A stretch of DNA of 6,407 nucleotides from an uncultured Eggerthellaceae bacterium (GCA_947632575.1 CANRPV010000086.1:1-6407), one strand, 5' to 3'; shown: positions 1 through 5,788, numbered from the stretch's first letter. Numbers and translations are program-made. Notes: generated from the sequence alone by a model not told the origin.

Positions 1-24
1 GATATCGCATGGTTCCAATTTCAA

Positions 25-47
25 ATATGTTACTTTACATAACATAT
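25..47. repeat. AT-rich inverted repeat, 8-bp arms
   Basis: ATATGTTA (25-32) and TAACATAT (40-47) are perfect inverted arms around a 7-base loop. The surrounding sequence is very AT-rich (TATATT, TATATA), and bases 1-116 hold no gene that I can support. On the minus strand the repeat could be an operator or promoter element for a gene beyond the left edge; a minus-strand ATG lies at 8-10 but has only a weak ribosome binding site. It could also be a chance feature of AT-rich spacer. No T-run suggests a terminator. The symmetry is seen directly; the role is unknown. Confidence 0.35.
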
Positions 48-116
48 ATTATCAGACTTTTATATATGGGACGGTAGCGAGATCGATTATTCCTTACGTC
101 GCTTGTGGCCTAAAGC

Positions 117-863
117 CTAGCCCCAAGCCGACGAGCCCTCAGACCACCCACTGTTATACGGAGATGAGAGATAAGTTCCAAGCGCCGATGACGGATCCGA
201 GCTTTGAGCTATTTGCATAAGGACTGGCATCAAGAATATTATGTTCGCGAGGTTCAGACCAAATGCTACAACACCCATGATTATGGCTAAGATGGCCGGC
301 TTTCTAAAGCGCTGATCAAGCATTGGATATTGCTTAGGATCCTTTAAAACCTTCTTTACCTTCACAAAGCAGATTATCGAGCAAATCAAAGCGATCGTAC
401 TTAATAGCAAGCCGCCAAACATAAGAGATACGGGCGCACCAATAAGACCGATCATGAGAAGCGTCTGAGCCGATTTAAGCTGGTCAAGTAAATACATTTG
501 ATCCGGTGGAATTTCCAACTTTTTGCGAATGGTTTCCATCGTCTCATTCTTTTTCTTCTTCTTTTTGCCTGCGGCTGCTGCATCTTCACTTGATTCCTCG
601 TTAGCAGCAGAAGCATCAGCGGTCATTGGCTTTTTTTCCTTTTCGGATGCTTCGTTGGCAGCAGCTAAGCTTTGGAGCTCTTCCTTTGTTCCGTCGCCTA
701 ACGCGTTTTCTTCCAAGTTATCCTCTATCTCTTGGAGGAATTCGCTATCTGCATCCTCTACGGTCTCATCTGACGTATCAATTGCTTCAATGGTCTCAGT
801 TTCAGTAACGACAGTGTCGTTTTCGACTTCTTCTGAGTGATTATTTGACGTATTTTCGTCCAT
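117..863 (-). CDS. Hypothetical membrane protein with acidic N-terminus
   Basis: A 248-residue protein that I do not recognise by family. Residues 1-98 are low in complexity and rich in Glu, Asp, Ser, Thr and Ala, as in a disordered acidic region. A run of six lysines follows at 100-105. A short charged segment (about 106-131, including LEIPPDQMYLLDQL) leads into a long hydrophobic stretch at about 134-167, which could be one long or two short membrane helices. A basic loop (VKVKKVLKDPKQ) and a second hydrophobic stretch at about 189-216 follow, and the tail is Ser/Gly-rich. The basic loop between the helices suggests it is cytoplasmic. No signal peptide is seen. The ATG start has AGGAG about 12 bases upstream. 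The layout recalls small actinobacterial membrane proteins of the DUF4190 kind, but that is only a resemblance. It follows nrdR-dut on the same strand but is separated by a stem-loop, so it is probably its own unit. Confidence 0.8.
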   Translation of the reverse strand: MDENTSNNHSEEVENDTVVTETETIEAIDTSDETVEDADSEFLQEIEDNLEENALGDGTKEELQSLAAANEASEKEKKPMTADASAANEESSEDAAAAGKKKKKKNETMETIRKKLEIPPDQMYLLDQLKSAQTLLMIGLIGAPVSLMFGGLLLSTIALICSIICFVKVKKVLKDPKQYPMLDQRFRKPAILAIIMGVVAFGLNLANIIFLMPVLMQIAQSSDPSSALGTYLSSPYNSGWSEGSSAWG

Positions 864-906
864 AAGTTTCTAAAGCTCCTAAAAGTCCACTTTGACCTGC
901 GGTTTT

Positions 907-947
907 ACAAACGAGGCTCTGAGAGCCTTTCTAAGGCCCCGTTTTGT
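907..947 (-). terminator. Stem-loop after dut, probable terminator
   Basis: On the minus strand ACAAAACGGGGC (947-936) pairs with GCCTCGTTTGT (917-907), giving about 11 pairs with one bulged A and one G-T pair. A-rich and T-rich ends pair with each other, as in bidirectional intrinsic terminators. A competing inner hairpin, AGGCTC-TCA-GAGCCT (928-914), cannot form together with the inner half of the long stem. It lies 56 bases after the dut stop codon and 43 bases before the next minus-strand start codon, so it may end nrdR-dut transcripts. The T-run is broken (GTTTGT), so strength is uncertain. Read on the plus strand it is followed by TTTT. Confidence 0.5.
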
Positions 948-959
948 TTTCGGATGACC

Positions 960-968
960 TTTATATCA
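960..968 (-). promoter_or_regulatory. Possible extended -10 for the membrane protein gene
   Basis: The minus strand reads TGATATAAA here, which fits an extended -10 element (TGn followed by TATAAA). The -35 region is weak. If it is used, transcription would start near 953 and the stem-loop at 907-947 would fall in the leader of the membrane protein gene, making it an attenuator-like element and not simply a terminator for dut. This rests on the motif alone. Confidence 0.3.
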
Positions 969-1002
969 TGGAAATGAGGCTTTTTAAGGCTTCCTATCAC
1001 CT

Positions 1003-1476
1003 TTAACGAGCTTCTCCCATCCCGCTGCTTCCAAATCCTTGGGTTCCGCGGTCAGTCTCCGGCAATCGATCCATAATCATGAGATCAACTTTAGGAGTTT
1101 CCATAATAACTAGTTGGGCAATTCTATCACCCTTATGGATAGTATAGGTTTGGCTCGAATCAAGATTAATAAGAATCACGTTGATTTCGCCGCGATAGCC
1201 GCTGTCGATCAAACCTGGGGCATTTACCAGTGAAAGACCATGTTTGATAGCCAACCCACTGCGCGGTAAAACAAAACCAGCATAGCCTTCAGGTATTGCC
1301 ATTGCGAATCCGCATGGAACGAGCGCACGTTCAAAGGGCTCCAATGTTATGTCAAGTAAAGAGCAGAGGTCTAATCCAGCATCTCCAGGATAAGCATAGC
1401 GTGGTAATACTGCATCCTCATAGAGTGGCTGAATCGAAACTTCTACTTTCGGATCAGCATCCGATGGCATAATCAT
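1003..1476 (-). CDS. dut: dUTP diphosphatase (dUTPase)
   Basis: Hydrolyses dUTP to dUMP and pyrophosphate, keeping uracil out of DNA and supplying the precursor of dTMP; cytoplasmic, and a homotrimer in this family. All five trimeric dUTPase motifs are present in order in 157 residues: AYPGDAGLDL (28-37), PRSGLAIKHG (71-80), GLIDSGYRGEI (88-98, with the likely catalytic Asp91 and the uracil-stacking Tyr94), GDRIAQLV (116-123) and the Gly-rich arm RGTQGFGSSG (143-152). Nothing essential is missing. The ATG overlaps the nrdR stop in an ATGA arrangement, with AGGA nine bases upstream inside nrdR; an alternative ATG lies two codons in. The overlap implies translational coupling with nrdR. If the NrdR boxes upstream of nrdR are real, dUTP removal is regulated together with deoxynucleotide synthesis. 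Confidence 0.97.
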   Translation of the reverse strand: MIMPSDADPKVEVSIQPLYEDAVLPRYAYPGDAGLDLCSLLDITLEPFERALVPCGFAMAIPEGYAGFVLPRSGLAIKHGLSLVNAPGLIDSGYRGEINVILINLDSSQTYTIHKGDRIAQLVIMETPKVDLMIMDRLPETDRGTQGFGSSGMGEAR

Positions 1477-1922
1477 CGTTTCAGTTCCTGTAAGGCGTTC
1501 GCGAATTCTTCCACACTCTGGAAGTCTTTGTAGACACTCATAAACCGAATGTAAGCAACATCATCAAGACTTGCTAAGCGTTCCATTGCCATATTTCCAA
1601 GGTCTTTTGAATTGATCTCATTTTTTTGAGAAGCGCTGAGTTCATTTTCTATAGAGGTAATGAGCGCTTCCAATTTATCGGGACTCACCGGTCTTTTCGC
1701 GCAAGCTATAAGGAGACCACGCAAAAGCTTTTGACGATCGAAGGCCTCAGATGATCCATCGCTTTTTATAACAATGATCGGATTCTCACCTGAGCGTTCA
1801 TAGGTAGTAAAACGCGCACCGCATTGCAAGCATTCTCTGCGACGGCGAATAGAATTACCTTCATCAGCTGGACGAGAATCCACAACTTTGGTATCGGTGC
1901 TACCACAAGAAGGACAACGCAT
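1473..1922 (-). CDS. nrdR: Transcriptional repressor NrdR
   Basis: Nucleotide-sensing repressor of ribonucleotide reductase genes. The 149-residue length is normal for the family. The N-terminal zinc ribbon has CPSC (Cys3, Cys6) and CLQC (Cys31, Cys34), with the DNA-contacting basic run RRRREC between them and FTTYER after it. The rest, about residues 46-136 (from NPIIVIKSDG through SVYKDFQSVEEF), is the ATP-cone domain that senses ATP and dATP. The ATG start has GAGAGG just upstream. It overlaps dut by four bases. Two NrdR-box-like palindromes lie 33-100 bases upstream of the start codon, which suggests autoregulation. The position beside lexA and the lexA-divergent gene matches the conserved actinobacterial order. 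Confidence 0.97.
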   Translation of the reverse strand: MRCPSCGSTDTKVVDSRPADEGNSIRRRRECLQCGARFTTYERSGENPIIVIKSDGSSEAFDRQKLLRGLLIACAKRPVSPDKLEALITSIENELSASQKNEINSKDLGNMAMERLASLDDVAYIRFMSVYKDFQSVEEFANALQELKR

Positions 1923-1954
1923 AAAAACCTCTCTTCAGGTATAAACCGTTTGAG

Positions 1955-1970
1955 CTACAAGATATTGTAG
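1955..1970 (-). promoter_or_regulatory. NrdR box 1, nrdR-proximal
   Basis: CTACAAGATATTGTAG has perfect six-base inverted arms around GATA. Its core CAAGATATTG agrees with the known NrdR-box core (CwAtATaTwG) at all positions but one. On the minus strand it contains TACAAT, a plausible -10 hexamer for nrdR, so a bound repressor would block the promoter. The -35 is not clear. Confidence 0.65.
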
Positions 1971-2006
1971 ATAATTCAGATGATTTAGTACATAAAAAGG
2001 TTTTCA

Positions 2007-2022
2007 ATACAAGATATAGCTA
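2007..2022 (-). promoter_or_regulatory. NrdR box 2, nrdR-distal
   Basis: ATACAAGATATAGCTA shares the stretch TACAAGATAT with box 1 and its core CAAGATATAG fits the NrdR-box consensus with one difference. The two boxes lie 52 bp apart, close to five helical turns, so they face the same side of the DNA as is typical of paired NrdR sites, although most known pairs are closer, at about three turns. Confidence 0.55.
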
Positions 2023-2096
2023 TAAAGCCGAGGGACCCGCTGGGAAACTTTGAAGCTGAGATCTATAGAACCTCAGAGGATGAGACGCCCAGAAAG

Positions 2097-2138
2097 CTAA
2101 AAACTGAGGAAGCTCAATACTAAAAACTAGAAGACTAG
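2097..2138 (-). terminator. Tandem weak stem-loops with T5 tracts
   Basis: Read on the minus strand, two similar elements follow the 79-aa gene. The first is CTAG-TCTT-CTAG followed by TTTTT (2138-2122). The second is ATTGAG-CTTC-CTCAGT (2118-2103, with one G-U pair) overlapping the T-run TTTTT (2103-2099). Both end in AGTTTTTAG, so they look like a diverged direct repeat. The stems are short (4 and 6 pairs), so each would be a weak terminator. They lie 13 bases or more after the 79-aa stop codon and upstream of the NrdR boxes, where an end to the SOS transcript would be expected. Confidence 0.35.
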
Positions 2139-2150
2139 GAACCTTGAATC

Positions 2151-2390
2151 CTAAAACGTTGATATGAGATTTCCAAAGGCTATTACGGAACCTACCAAGA
2201 AAGCCATAGCCACTTGAAGTCGAGCCAATGTTGGGTTTTCGGGTACGCTTTGCGCTGATAAAACATGCTTTTTTGTCTGCTCAAAGGGAAAATCAATGAT
2301 GAGGCCGCCTAAAGAGTTCTGTGCATCTGTTTCGGCGGGCTGCAGCGCGAGATTGCCGCGGTAGGAGAAATTTCCTCTGATCTTCTGCAT
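2151..2390 (-). CDS. Small SOS-controlled membrane protein, unrecognised
   Basis: A 79-residue protein divergent from lexA. Residues 1-57 are polar (start MQKIRGNFSYRGNLALQPAE), with LGGLIIDFPF at about 27-36; residues 58-77 (RLQVAMAFLVGSVIAFGNLI) form one clear membrane helix, and only two residues remain after it, so it appears tail-anchored. No LysM, hydrolase or known motif is visible. The ATG is preceded by AGGGG six bases upstream. A near-consensus promoter (TTGACA, 17 bases, TATTAT) with LexA boxes in its spacer and at its start site drives it, so induction by DNA damage is a strong inference. In Actinomycetota and Bacillus this position holds SOS cell-division inhibitors (ChiZ/Rv2719c, DivS, YneA). 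The function is inferred from position and control only; similarity to those proteins is not evident. Being a real gene is supported by its RBS, promoter and helix. Confidence 0.78.
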   Translation of the reverse strand: MQKIRGNFSYRGNLALQPAETDAQNSLGGLIIDFPFEQTKKHVLSAQSVPENPTLARLQVAMAFLVGSVIAFGNLISTF

Positions 2391-2408
2391 TTTATTCCCC
2401 TTTTTCCC

Positions 2409-2438
2409 TTGCTTAGAACCAATGTTCGTGTTTATAAT
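2409..2438 (+). promoter_or_regulatory. lexA promoter
   Basis: A perfect -10 TATAAT (2433-2438) has TTGCTT (2409-2414) 18 bases upstream as a weak -35. The spacer contains LexA box 1. The predicted start site near 2445 lies in LexA box 2, so lexA is expected to repress itself. The leader to the ATG is about 58 bases and holds LexA box 3. Confidence 0.65.
2415..2428. promoter_or_regulatory. LexA (SOS) box 1
   Basis: AGAACCAATGTTCG contains GAAC-N4-GTTC, the full Gram-positive SOS box core. It lies inside the lexA promoter spacer and at the likely transcription start of the 79-aa gene. Confidence 0.85.
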
Positions 2439-2462
2439 AAAGCGAACAAAGGTTCATGTCAA
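2434..2462 (-). promoter_or_regulatory. Promoter of the 79-aa SOS gene
   Basis: On the minus strand, TTGACA (2462-2457, a perfect -35), a 17-base spacer and TATTAT (2439-2434, one base from consensus) form a very good sigma-70-type promoter. Its -10 overlaps the lexA -10 on the other strand by five bases, so the two promoters probably compete for polymerase. LexA box 2 fills the spacer. Confidence 0.75.
2443..2456. promoter_or_regulatory. LexA (SOS) box 2
   Basis: CGAACAAAGGTTCA contains a perfect GAAC-N4-GTTC core. It lies between the -35 and -10 of the 79-aa gene's promoter and at the likely start site of lexA. Its centre is exactly 28 bp from that of box 1. Confidence 0.85.
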
Positions 2463-2470
2463 TAAAAAAT

Positions 2471-2484
2471 AAAACATTTGTTCT
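2471..2484. promoter_or_regulatory. LexA (SOS) box 3, imperfect
   Basis: AAAACATTTGTTCT has one mismatch in the core (AAAC in place of GAAC) and otherwise resembles the B. subtilis box CGAACATATGTTCG. Its centre is exactly 28 bp from box 2. It lies in the lexA leader, just before the ribosome binding site, and upstream of the -35 of the divergent gene. Confidence 0.6.
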
Positions 2485-2502
2485 TTTTTGAGAGGATGGC
2501 CC

Positions 2503-3141
2503 ATGACCCAGAAGATCACCAAGCGTCAGCAAGCTGTTCTGCACTGCATTGAAGATTGCATTCGTGAGAAAGGCTACGGTCCAACCGTACGCGAGGTCTG
2601 TGAGGATCTTGGCTTATCCTCCCCTTCCACTGTTCACGTTCATTTGAAGGCTCTGGAGGAAAAGGGTTTTATCAAGCGTGATCCTCTTAAATCACGCTCA
2701 ATCGCATTGACCTATGATCTTGATGACCAGGAAGGGACTAGTAACGCCCTCGGCGCTAGTTTCACCAAGATAGTCAATGTGCCCTTAGTGGGTGATGTGG
2801 CAGCTGGTACGCCCATTCTTGCAGAAGAAAACATTACCGATGTCATGTCTCTTCCCACTGATATCGTGGGCGATGCTCCCTCATTCATGCTTTCCGTTCA
2901 CGGTGAGTCCATGATCGAAGCTGGCATTAATGACGGTGACTATGTCGTGGTAAAAGAGCAATCAGTAGCCAATAATGGGGATATCGTCGTTGCCCTTATC
3001 GATGATGGCGCTACGGTAAAACGCTTCTATCGAGAAGCGAATTATATCCGCTTGCAGCCAGAAAACTCCTCCATGGAGCCCATCATTACAAGGGATTGTT
3101 CCATCGCAGGAAAGGTCGTTGCGGTATTTCGTCGTCTCTAG
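2503..3141 (+). CDS. lexA: SOS repressor LexA
   Basis: Repressor of the DNA damage response that cleaves itself when RecA filaments form on single-stranded DNA. The 212 residues have the usual two-domain build. The N-terminal winged helix-turn-helix (about 1-70) starts TKRQQAVLHCIEDCI and contains the recognition region VREVCEDLGLSSPSTVHVHL. The C-terminal S24-type protease domain has the Ala101-Gly102 cleavage bond in VAAGTP, the catalytic Ser136 in HGESM and the catalytic Lys173 in GATVKRF. All key residues are present. The frame opens at a TTG at 2488, but ATG 2503 is preferred because AGAGGA lies six bases upstream of it and the protein then starts as LexA proteins usually do. It is divergent from the 79-aa gene, shares three SOS boxes with it, and is convergent with hflX. 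Confidence 0.97.
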   Translation: MTQKITKRQQAVLHCIEDCIREKGYGPTVREVCEDLGLSSPSTVHVHLKALEEKGFIKRDPLKSRSIALTYDLDDQEGTSNALGASFTKIVNVPLVGDVAAGTPILAEENITDVMSLPTDIVGDAPSFMLSVHGESMIEAGINDGDYVVVKEQSVANNGDIVVALIDDGATVKRFYREANYIRLQPENSSMEPIITRDCSIAGKVVAVFRRL

Positions 3142-3173
3142 TACGTTTCTCGTACGTCTCTCGTACGTCATTA
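3141..3173. repeat. 11-bp tandem repeat at the lexA stop codon
   Basis: Three units: GTACGTTTCTC (3141-3151), GTACGTCTCTC (3152-3162) and GTACGTCATTA (3163-3173, diverged at its end). The first unit begins at the last base of the lexA stop codon. CGTACG-TCTCT-CGTACG (3151-3167) could form a six-pair hairpin, but no T-run follows on either strand, so it is not a classic terminator. I found no clear intrinsic terminator in the rest of the 78-bp gap between the convergent lexA and hflX genes. Confidence 0.6.
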
Positions 3174-3219
3174 GGGAGGCTTGAGACAGAGGCTTTAAGC
3201 GCATACCGTCCGTATACCG

Positions 3220-4545
3220 TTAAATCTGATACGCCTCGAAAAGCTTCTCATAGAAGCGATCTACCACCATGGAAAGCTTTGTACCTTCAGCTTCATGGCT
3301 CTTGCTGATAATGTGGCAGCGTTCATGAGCCAGAGAAATTAAATTGCCTTTCTCGTAAGGTATTAAAACTTCCATAGCTCTGCCCCGAGCGGCAGCTGCC
3401 TGACTTATGGCTTTGATCAGCTCATCAAGCCCATACCTTTCCTGCGCAGAAACTAGGATGCAATGAGGGTATCGGGCGCAAAGTGCCTGCTTGCCGTTCT
3501 GATCTATAAGATCACTCTTATTAAACACAAGGATCCGCGGGATACTTTCAGCACCAATTTGCTCAAGCACCTCATCAACTGCCTCTATTTGCTCTTCGTA
3601 TTCAGCTGATGATGCATCTATAACGTGGAGTATCAGATCGGCGCCAGCGATTTCGTCAAGAGTCGATTTAAATGCCTCTATCAGGGTTGTGGGAAGCTTT
3701 TTGATAAAACCAACGGTATCGCTGAGCGTGAGTTCTCGACCTTCCGGAAGAGTAAGTCTTCTCGTTGTCGAATCAAGTGTCGCAAATAACTTGTCATAAC
3801 TAAGCACCTGGGCATCGGTTAAAGCGTTCAGAAGGCTAGATTTACCCGCATTGGTGTATCCCGCCAGAGCTACTTTAAAGACACCGTTGCCATAGCGAGT
3901 CTCACGCTGAAGAGCTCTCACCTTGGTAAGATGGGCCAATTCCCGCCTTATGGCCGTAATGCGCTTTCTCACCATACGACGGTCGACCTCAAGCTGGCTT
4001 TCACCTTCGCCAAAGCGAGATCCTACACCGCCACCCATACGATTGGATGCTAGATGCGCCCACATTCCTCGCAATCGTGGCAAGAGATACTGGTTTTGGG
4101 CCAGTCGAACTTGCAATCGCCCCTCTTTACTGGTGGCGTGAAGTGCGAATATATCCAGAATGAGAGCAGTTCGATCGATGATCTTGACGTTACGATCAAC
4201 GATCCTCTCGAGATTGGTCTGTTGCGATGGGGTGAGTTCATCGTCAAAGACAACAAGATCAGCATGAAATTGCCGTGCTAAAGCGGCGATTTCCTCAGCC
4301 TTTCCGCTACCTACGAAGGTGCGGGGATTGGGTGCTTCGAGACGCTGAGATGTTGTAGCGACCACTACTGCCCCATCGGTATCGACAAGACGCTCAAGCT
4401 CGGCTAATGATGATTCTAGACTCCACTGATCTGAGCTGTGTTCGATACCGACGAGAATGGCACGCTCCGGCGTCTGAGCTATCGCCGTAGAAGGTCCCCG
4501 TATTATGACGGAGCTTTCATCCATGACAGAACTCGTCTCTGTCAT
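3220..4545 (-). CDS. hflX: Ribosome-splitting GTPase HflX
   Basis: GTPase of the HflX family that binds the 50S subunit, splits stalled or heat-damaged ribosomes and in some species gives macrolide or lincosamide tolerance. The 441 residues show the HflX N-terminal domain with VGSGKAEEI (about 78-86), the linker with MGGGVGSRFGEGE (170-182) and a following coiled helical part, then the G domain: G1 GYTNAGKS (229-236), G3 DTVG (276-279), G4 NKSD (342-345) and G5 SAQ (366-368). A C-terminal domain of about 55 residues completes it. All nucleotide-binding motifs are intact. The ATG start has GGAAGG about ten bases upstream; a second in-frame ATG at residue 8 has a poorer site. It lies 48 bp after dapL on the same strand, so the two are probably co-transcribed. 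The dapF-hflX-lexA order is typical of actinobacteria. Confidence 0.96.
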   Translation of the reverse strand: MTETSSVMDESSVIIRGPSTAIAQTPERAILVGIEHSSDQWSLESSLAELERLVDTDGAVVVATTSQRLEAPNPRTFVGSGKAEEIAALARQFHADLVVFDDELTPSQQTNLERIVDRNVKIIDRTALILDIFALHATSKEGRLQVRLAQNQYLLPRLRGMWAHLASNRMGGGVGSRFGEGESQLEVDRRMVRKRITAIRRELAHLTKVRALQRETRYGNGVFKVALAGYTNAGKSSLLNALTDAQVLSYDKLFATLDSTTRRLTLPEGRELTLSDTVGFIKKLPTTLIEAFKSTLDEIAGADLILHVIDASSAEYEEQIEAVDEVLEQIGAESIPRILVFNKSDLIDQNGKQALCARYPHCILVSAQERYGLDELIKAISQAAAARGRAMEVLIPYEKGNLISLAHERCHIISKSHEAEGTKLSMVVDRFYEKLFEAYQI

Positions 4546-4593
4546 AAAGGCCGCCTTCCGCGAAAGCGCTCAGATCCAAAGATGGGTATTTGC

Positions 4594-5751
4594 TTAAACA
4601 AGTTCTTTTATACGGCGTACGGCTTCGAGAAGACGCTCATCCGGTGTCGTAAGGGATATTCGGATATACCCTTCCCCATCGGGTCCGTATCCATTACCTG
4701 GAGTCACAATGACATGTGCCTGCTCCAAAAGCTTTGTGGCGAAAGACTCGGAAGTCTCATCCTCTGGAACTTTGGTCCACACATAAATGGTCGCTTTCGG
4801 GGCTTTACAATCAAGACCGATGGTACGAAGCGCATCTACGACGAGATCGCGGCGATGCTGATAGAGTTTGCACATCTCTTGCACACAGTCCTGCGGCCCG
4901 GTCAATGCGGCGATGGCCGCCTCTTGAATCGCGGTGAACTGACCTGAGTCCAGGTTGTTTTTAACCGTGCCTAGAGCTTGAATAGCCTCAACGTTACCAG
5001 CAGCGAAAGCGATGCGCCATCCAGTCATGTTGTAGCTTTTCGAGAGACTAAAGAATTCGATGCAGCACTTTTTTGCTTGCGGCCTTTCCAAAATAGAGGG
5101 TGCTTTATACCCGTCATAGCAAATATCCACATAGGCATTGTCATGTGCGAGAAGAATGTCGTGCTCAAGGCAAAATTCTATCGCCTTATCGAAGTAGGCC
5201 TCGTCGGCGCAGGCCCCAGTGGGATTGTTCGGATAGCCCAAGAACATGATCTTTGCCTTAGCGAGAACATCCTCGGGAATAGAGTCAAAGTCAGCGAGGA
5301 AGCCATTCTCCTCAAGCACCGGCATGAAATAGCTATGGGCGCTTTGCAAAGTAGCTCCTCCCGAATAGACGGGATAGCCAATGGAGGGTACAAGCACGTA
5401 ATCGCCCGGGTTCACGAAAGCGGTATGAAGATGGGCAATGCCCTCCTTGCTGCCGATCAGCGCCAAGATTTCGGTATCGGGGTTGAGCTTCACGCCAAAG
5501 CGCTTATCCATATAGCTCGCACAGGCTTCTCGATAGGCCTTAGAGCCGGCATAATCCGGATATTGATGATTCTCAGGCTTGCGAATAGCCTTTTCCATTG
5601 CCTCTACGATATGAGCCGGAGTAGGCTGATCCGGATCTCCAATTCCCAGGGAAATGACATCGACACCTTGAGCTTTAAGAGCGTCCCGCTTCTTATCGAT
5701 TTGAGCAAAGAGATAAGGTTCAAGATGGTTTAGGCATTCAGCAGTTTTCAC
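4594..5751 (-). CDS. dapL: LL-diaminopimelate aminotransferase
   Basis: PLP enzyme that converts tetrahydrodipicolinate and glutamate directly to LL-diaminopimelate, bypassing the acylated intermediates of the DapD-DapC-DapE route. The 385 residues form a full class I/II aminotransferase: GIGDPDQPTP (36-45), HQYPDYAGS (62-70), the DapL-like IGSKEGIAH (99-107), YPNNPTG (173-179), DNAY (204-207), SLSKSYNMTGWR (235-246, with Lys238 as the PLP lysine and Arg246) and the carboxylate-binding Arg364 in YIRIS. The IGSKEGIAH, PANHQYP-like and LTGPQDCV stretches fit DapL better than DapC or aspartate aminotransferases. The start is GTG, not ATG: AGGAAGGA lies five bases upstream and the nearby upstream ATG is out of frame. 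It is 37 bp after dapF, whose enzyme uses its product, which confirms the assignment. Confidence 0.94.
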   Translation of the reverse strand: MKTAECLNHLEPYLFAQIDKKRDALKAQGVDVISLGIGDPDQPTPAHIVEAMEKAIRKPENHQYPDYAGSKAYREACASYMDKRFGVKLNPDTEILALIGSKEGIAHLHTAFVNPGDYVLVPSIGYPVYSGGATLQSAHSYFMPVLEENGFLADFDSIPEDVLAKAKIMFLGYPNNPTGACADEAYFDKAIEFCLEHDILLAHDNAYVDICYDGYKAPSILERPQAKKCCIEFFSLSKSYNMTGWRIAFAAGNVEAIQALGTVKNNLDSGQFTAIQEAAIAALTGPQDCVQEMCKLYQHRRDLVVDALRTIGLDCKAPKATIYVWTKVPEDETSESFATKLLEQAHVIVTPGNGYGPDGEGYIRISLTTPDERLLEAVRRIKELV

Positions 5752-5788
5752 AACAATCCTTCCTGTTCATCTCAGGGCCGTCATGGCC

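Noticed and set aside
76..103. AGCGA / TCGCT inverted arms after the membrane protein gene as a terminator
   Set aside because: The stem is only five pairs around an 18-base loop with no T-run, so it is within chance.
523..840. A 105-codon plus-strand frame rich in Ser, Ala and Phe
   Set aside because: It is the complement of the acidic and lysine-rich low-complexity part of the membrane protein gene, so its composition is a by-product.
2488..2502. TTG at 2488 as the lexA start
   Set aside because: The five extra codons contain the AGAGGA ribosome binding site of ATG 2503, and the shorter protein begins like other LexA proteins.
4438..4947. A 169-codon plus-strand frame across the hflX-dapL junction
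   Set aside because: It is antisense to two strongly supported genes and its translation has no protein-like features.
4978..5733. A 251-codon open frame on the plus strand opposite dapL
   Set aside because: It lies wholly within dapL on the other strand, has no recognisable domain or good ribosome binding site, and dapL is a full, well-conserved enzyme.
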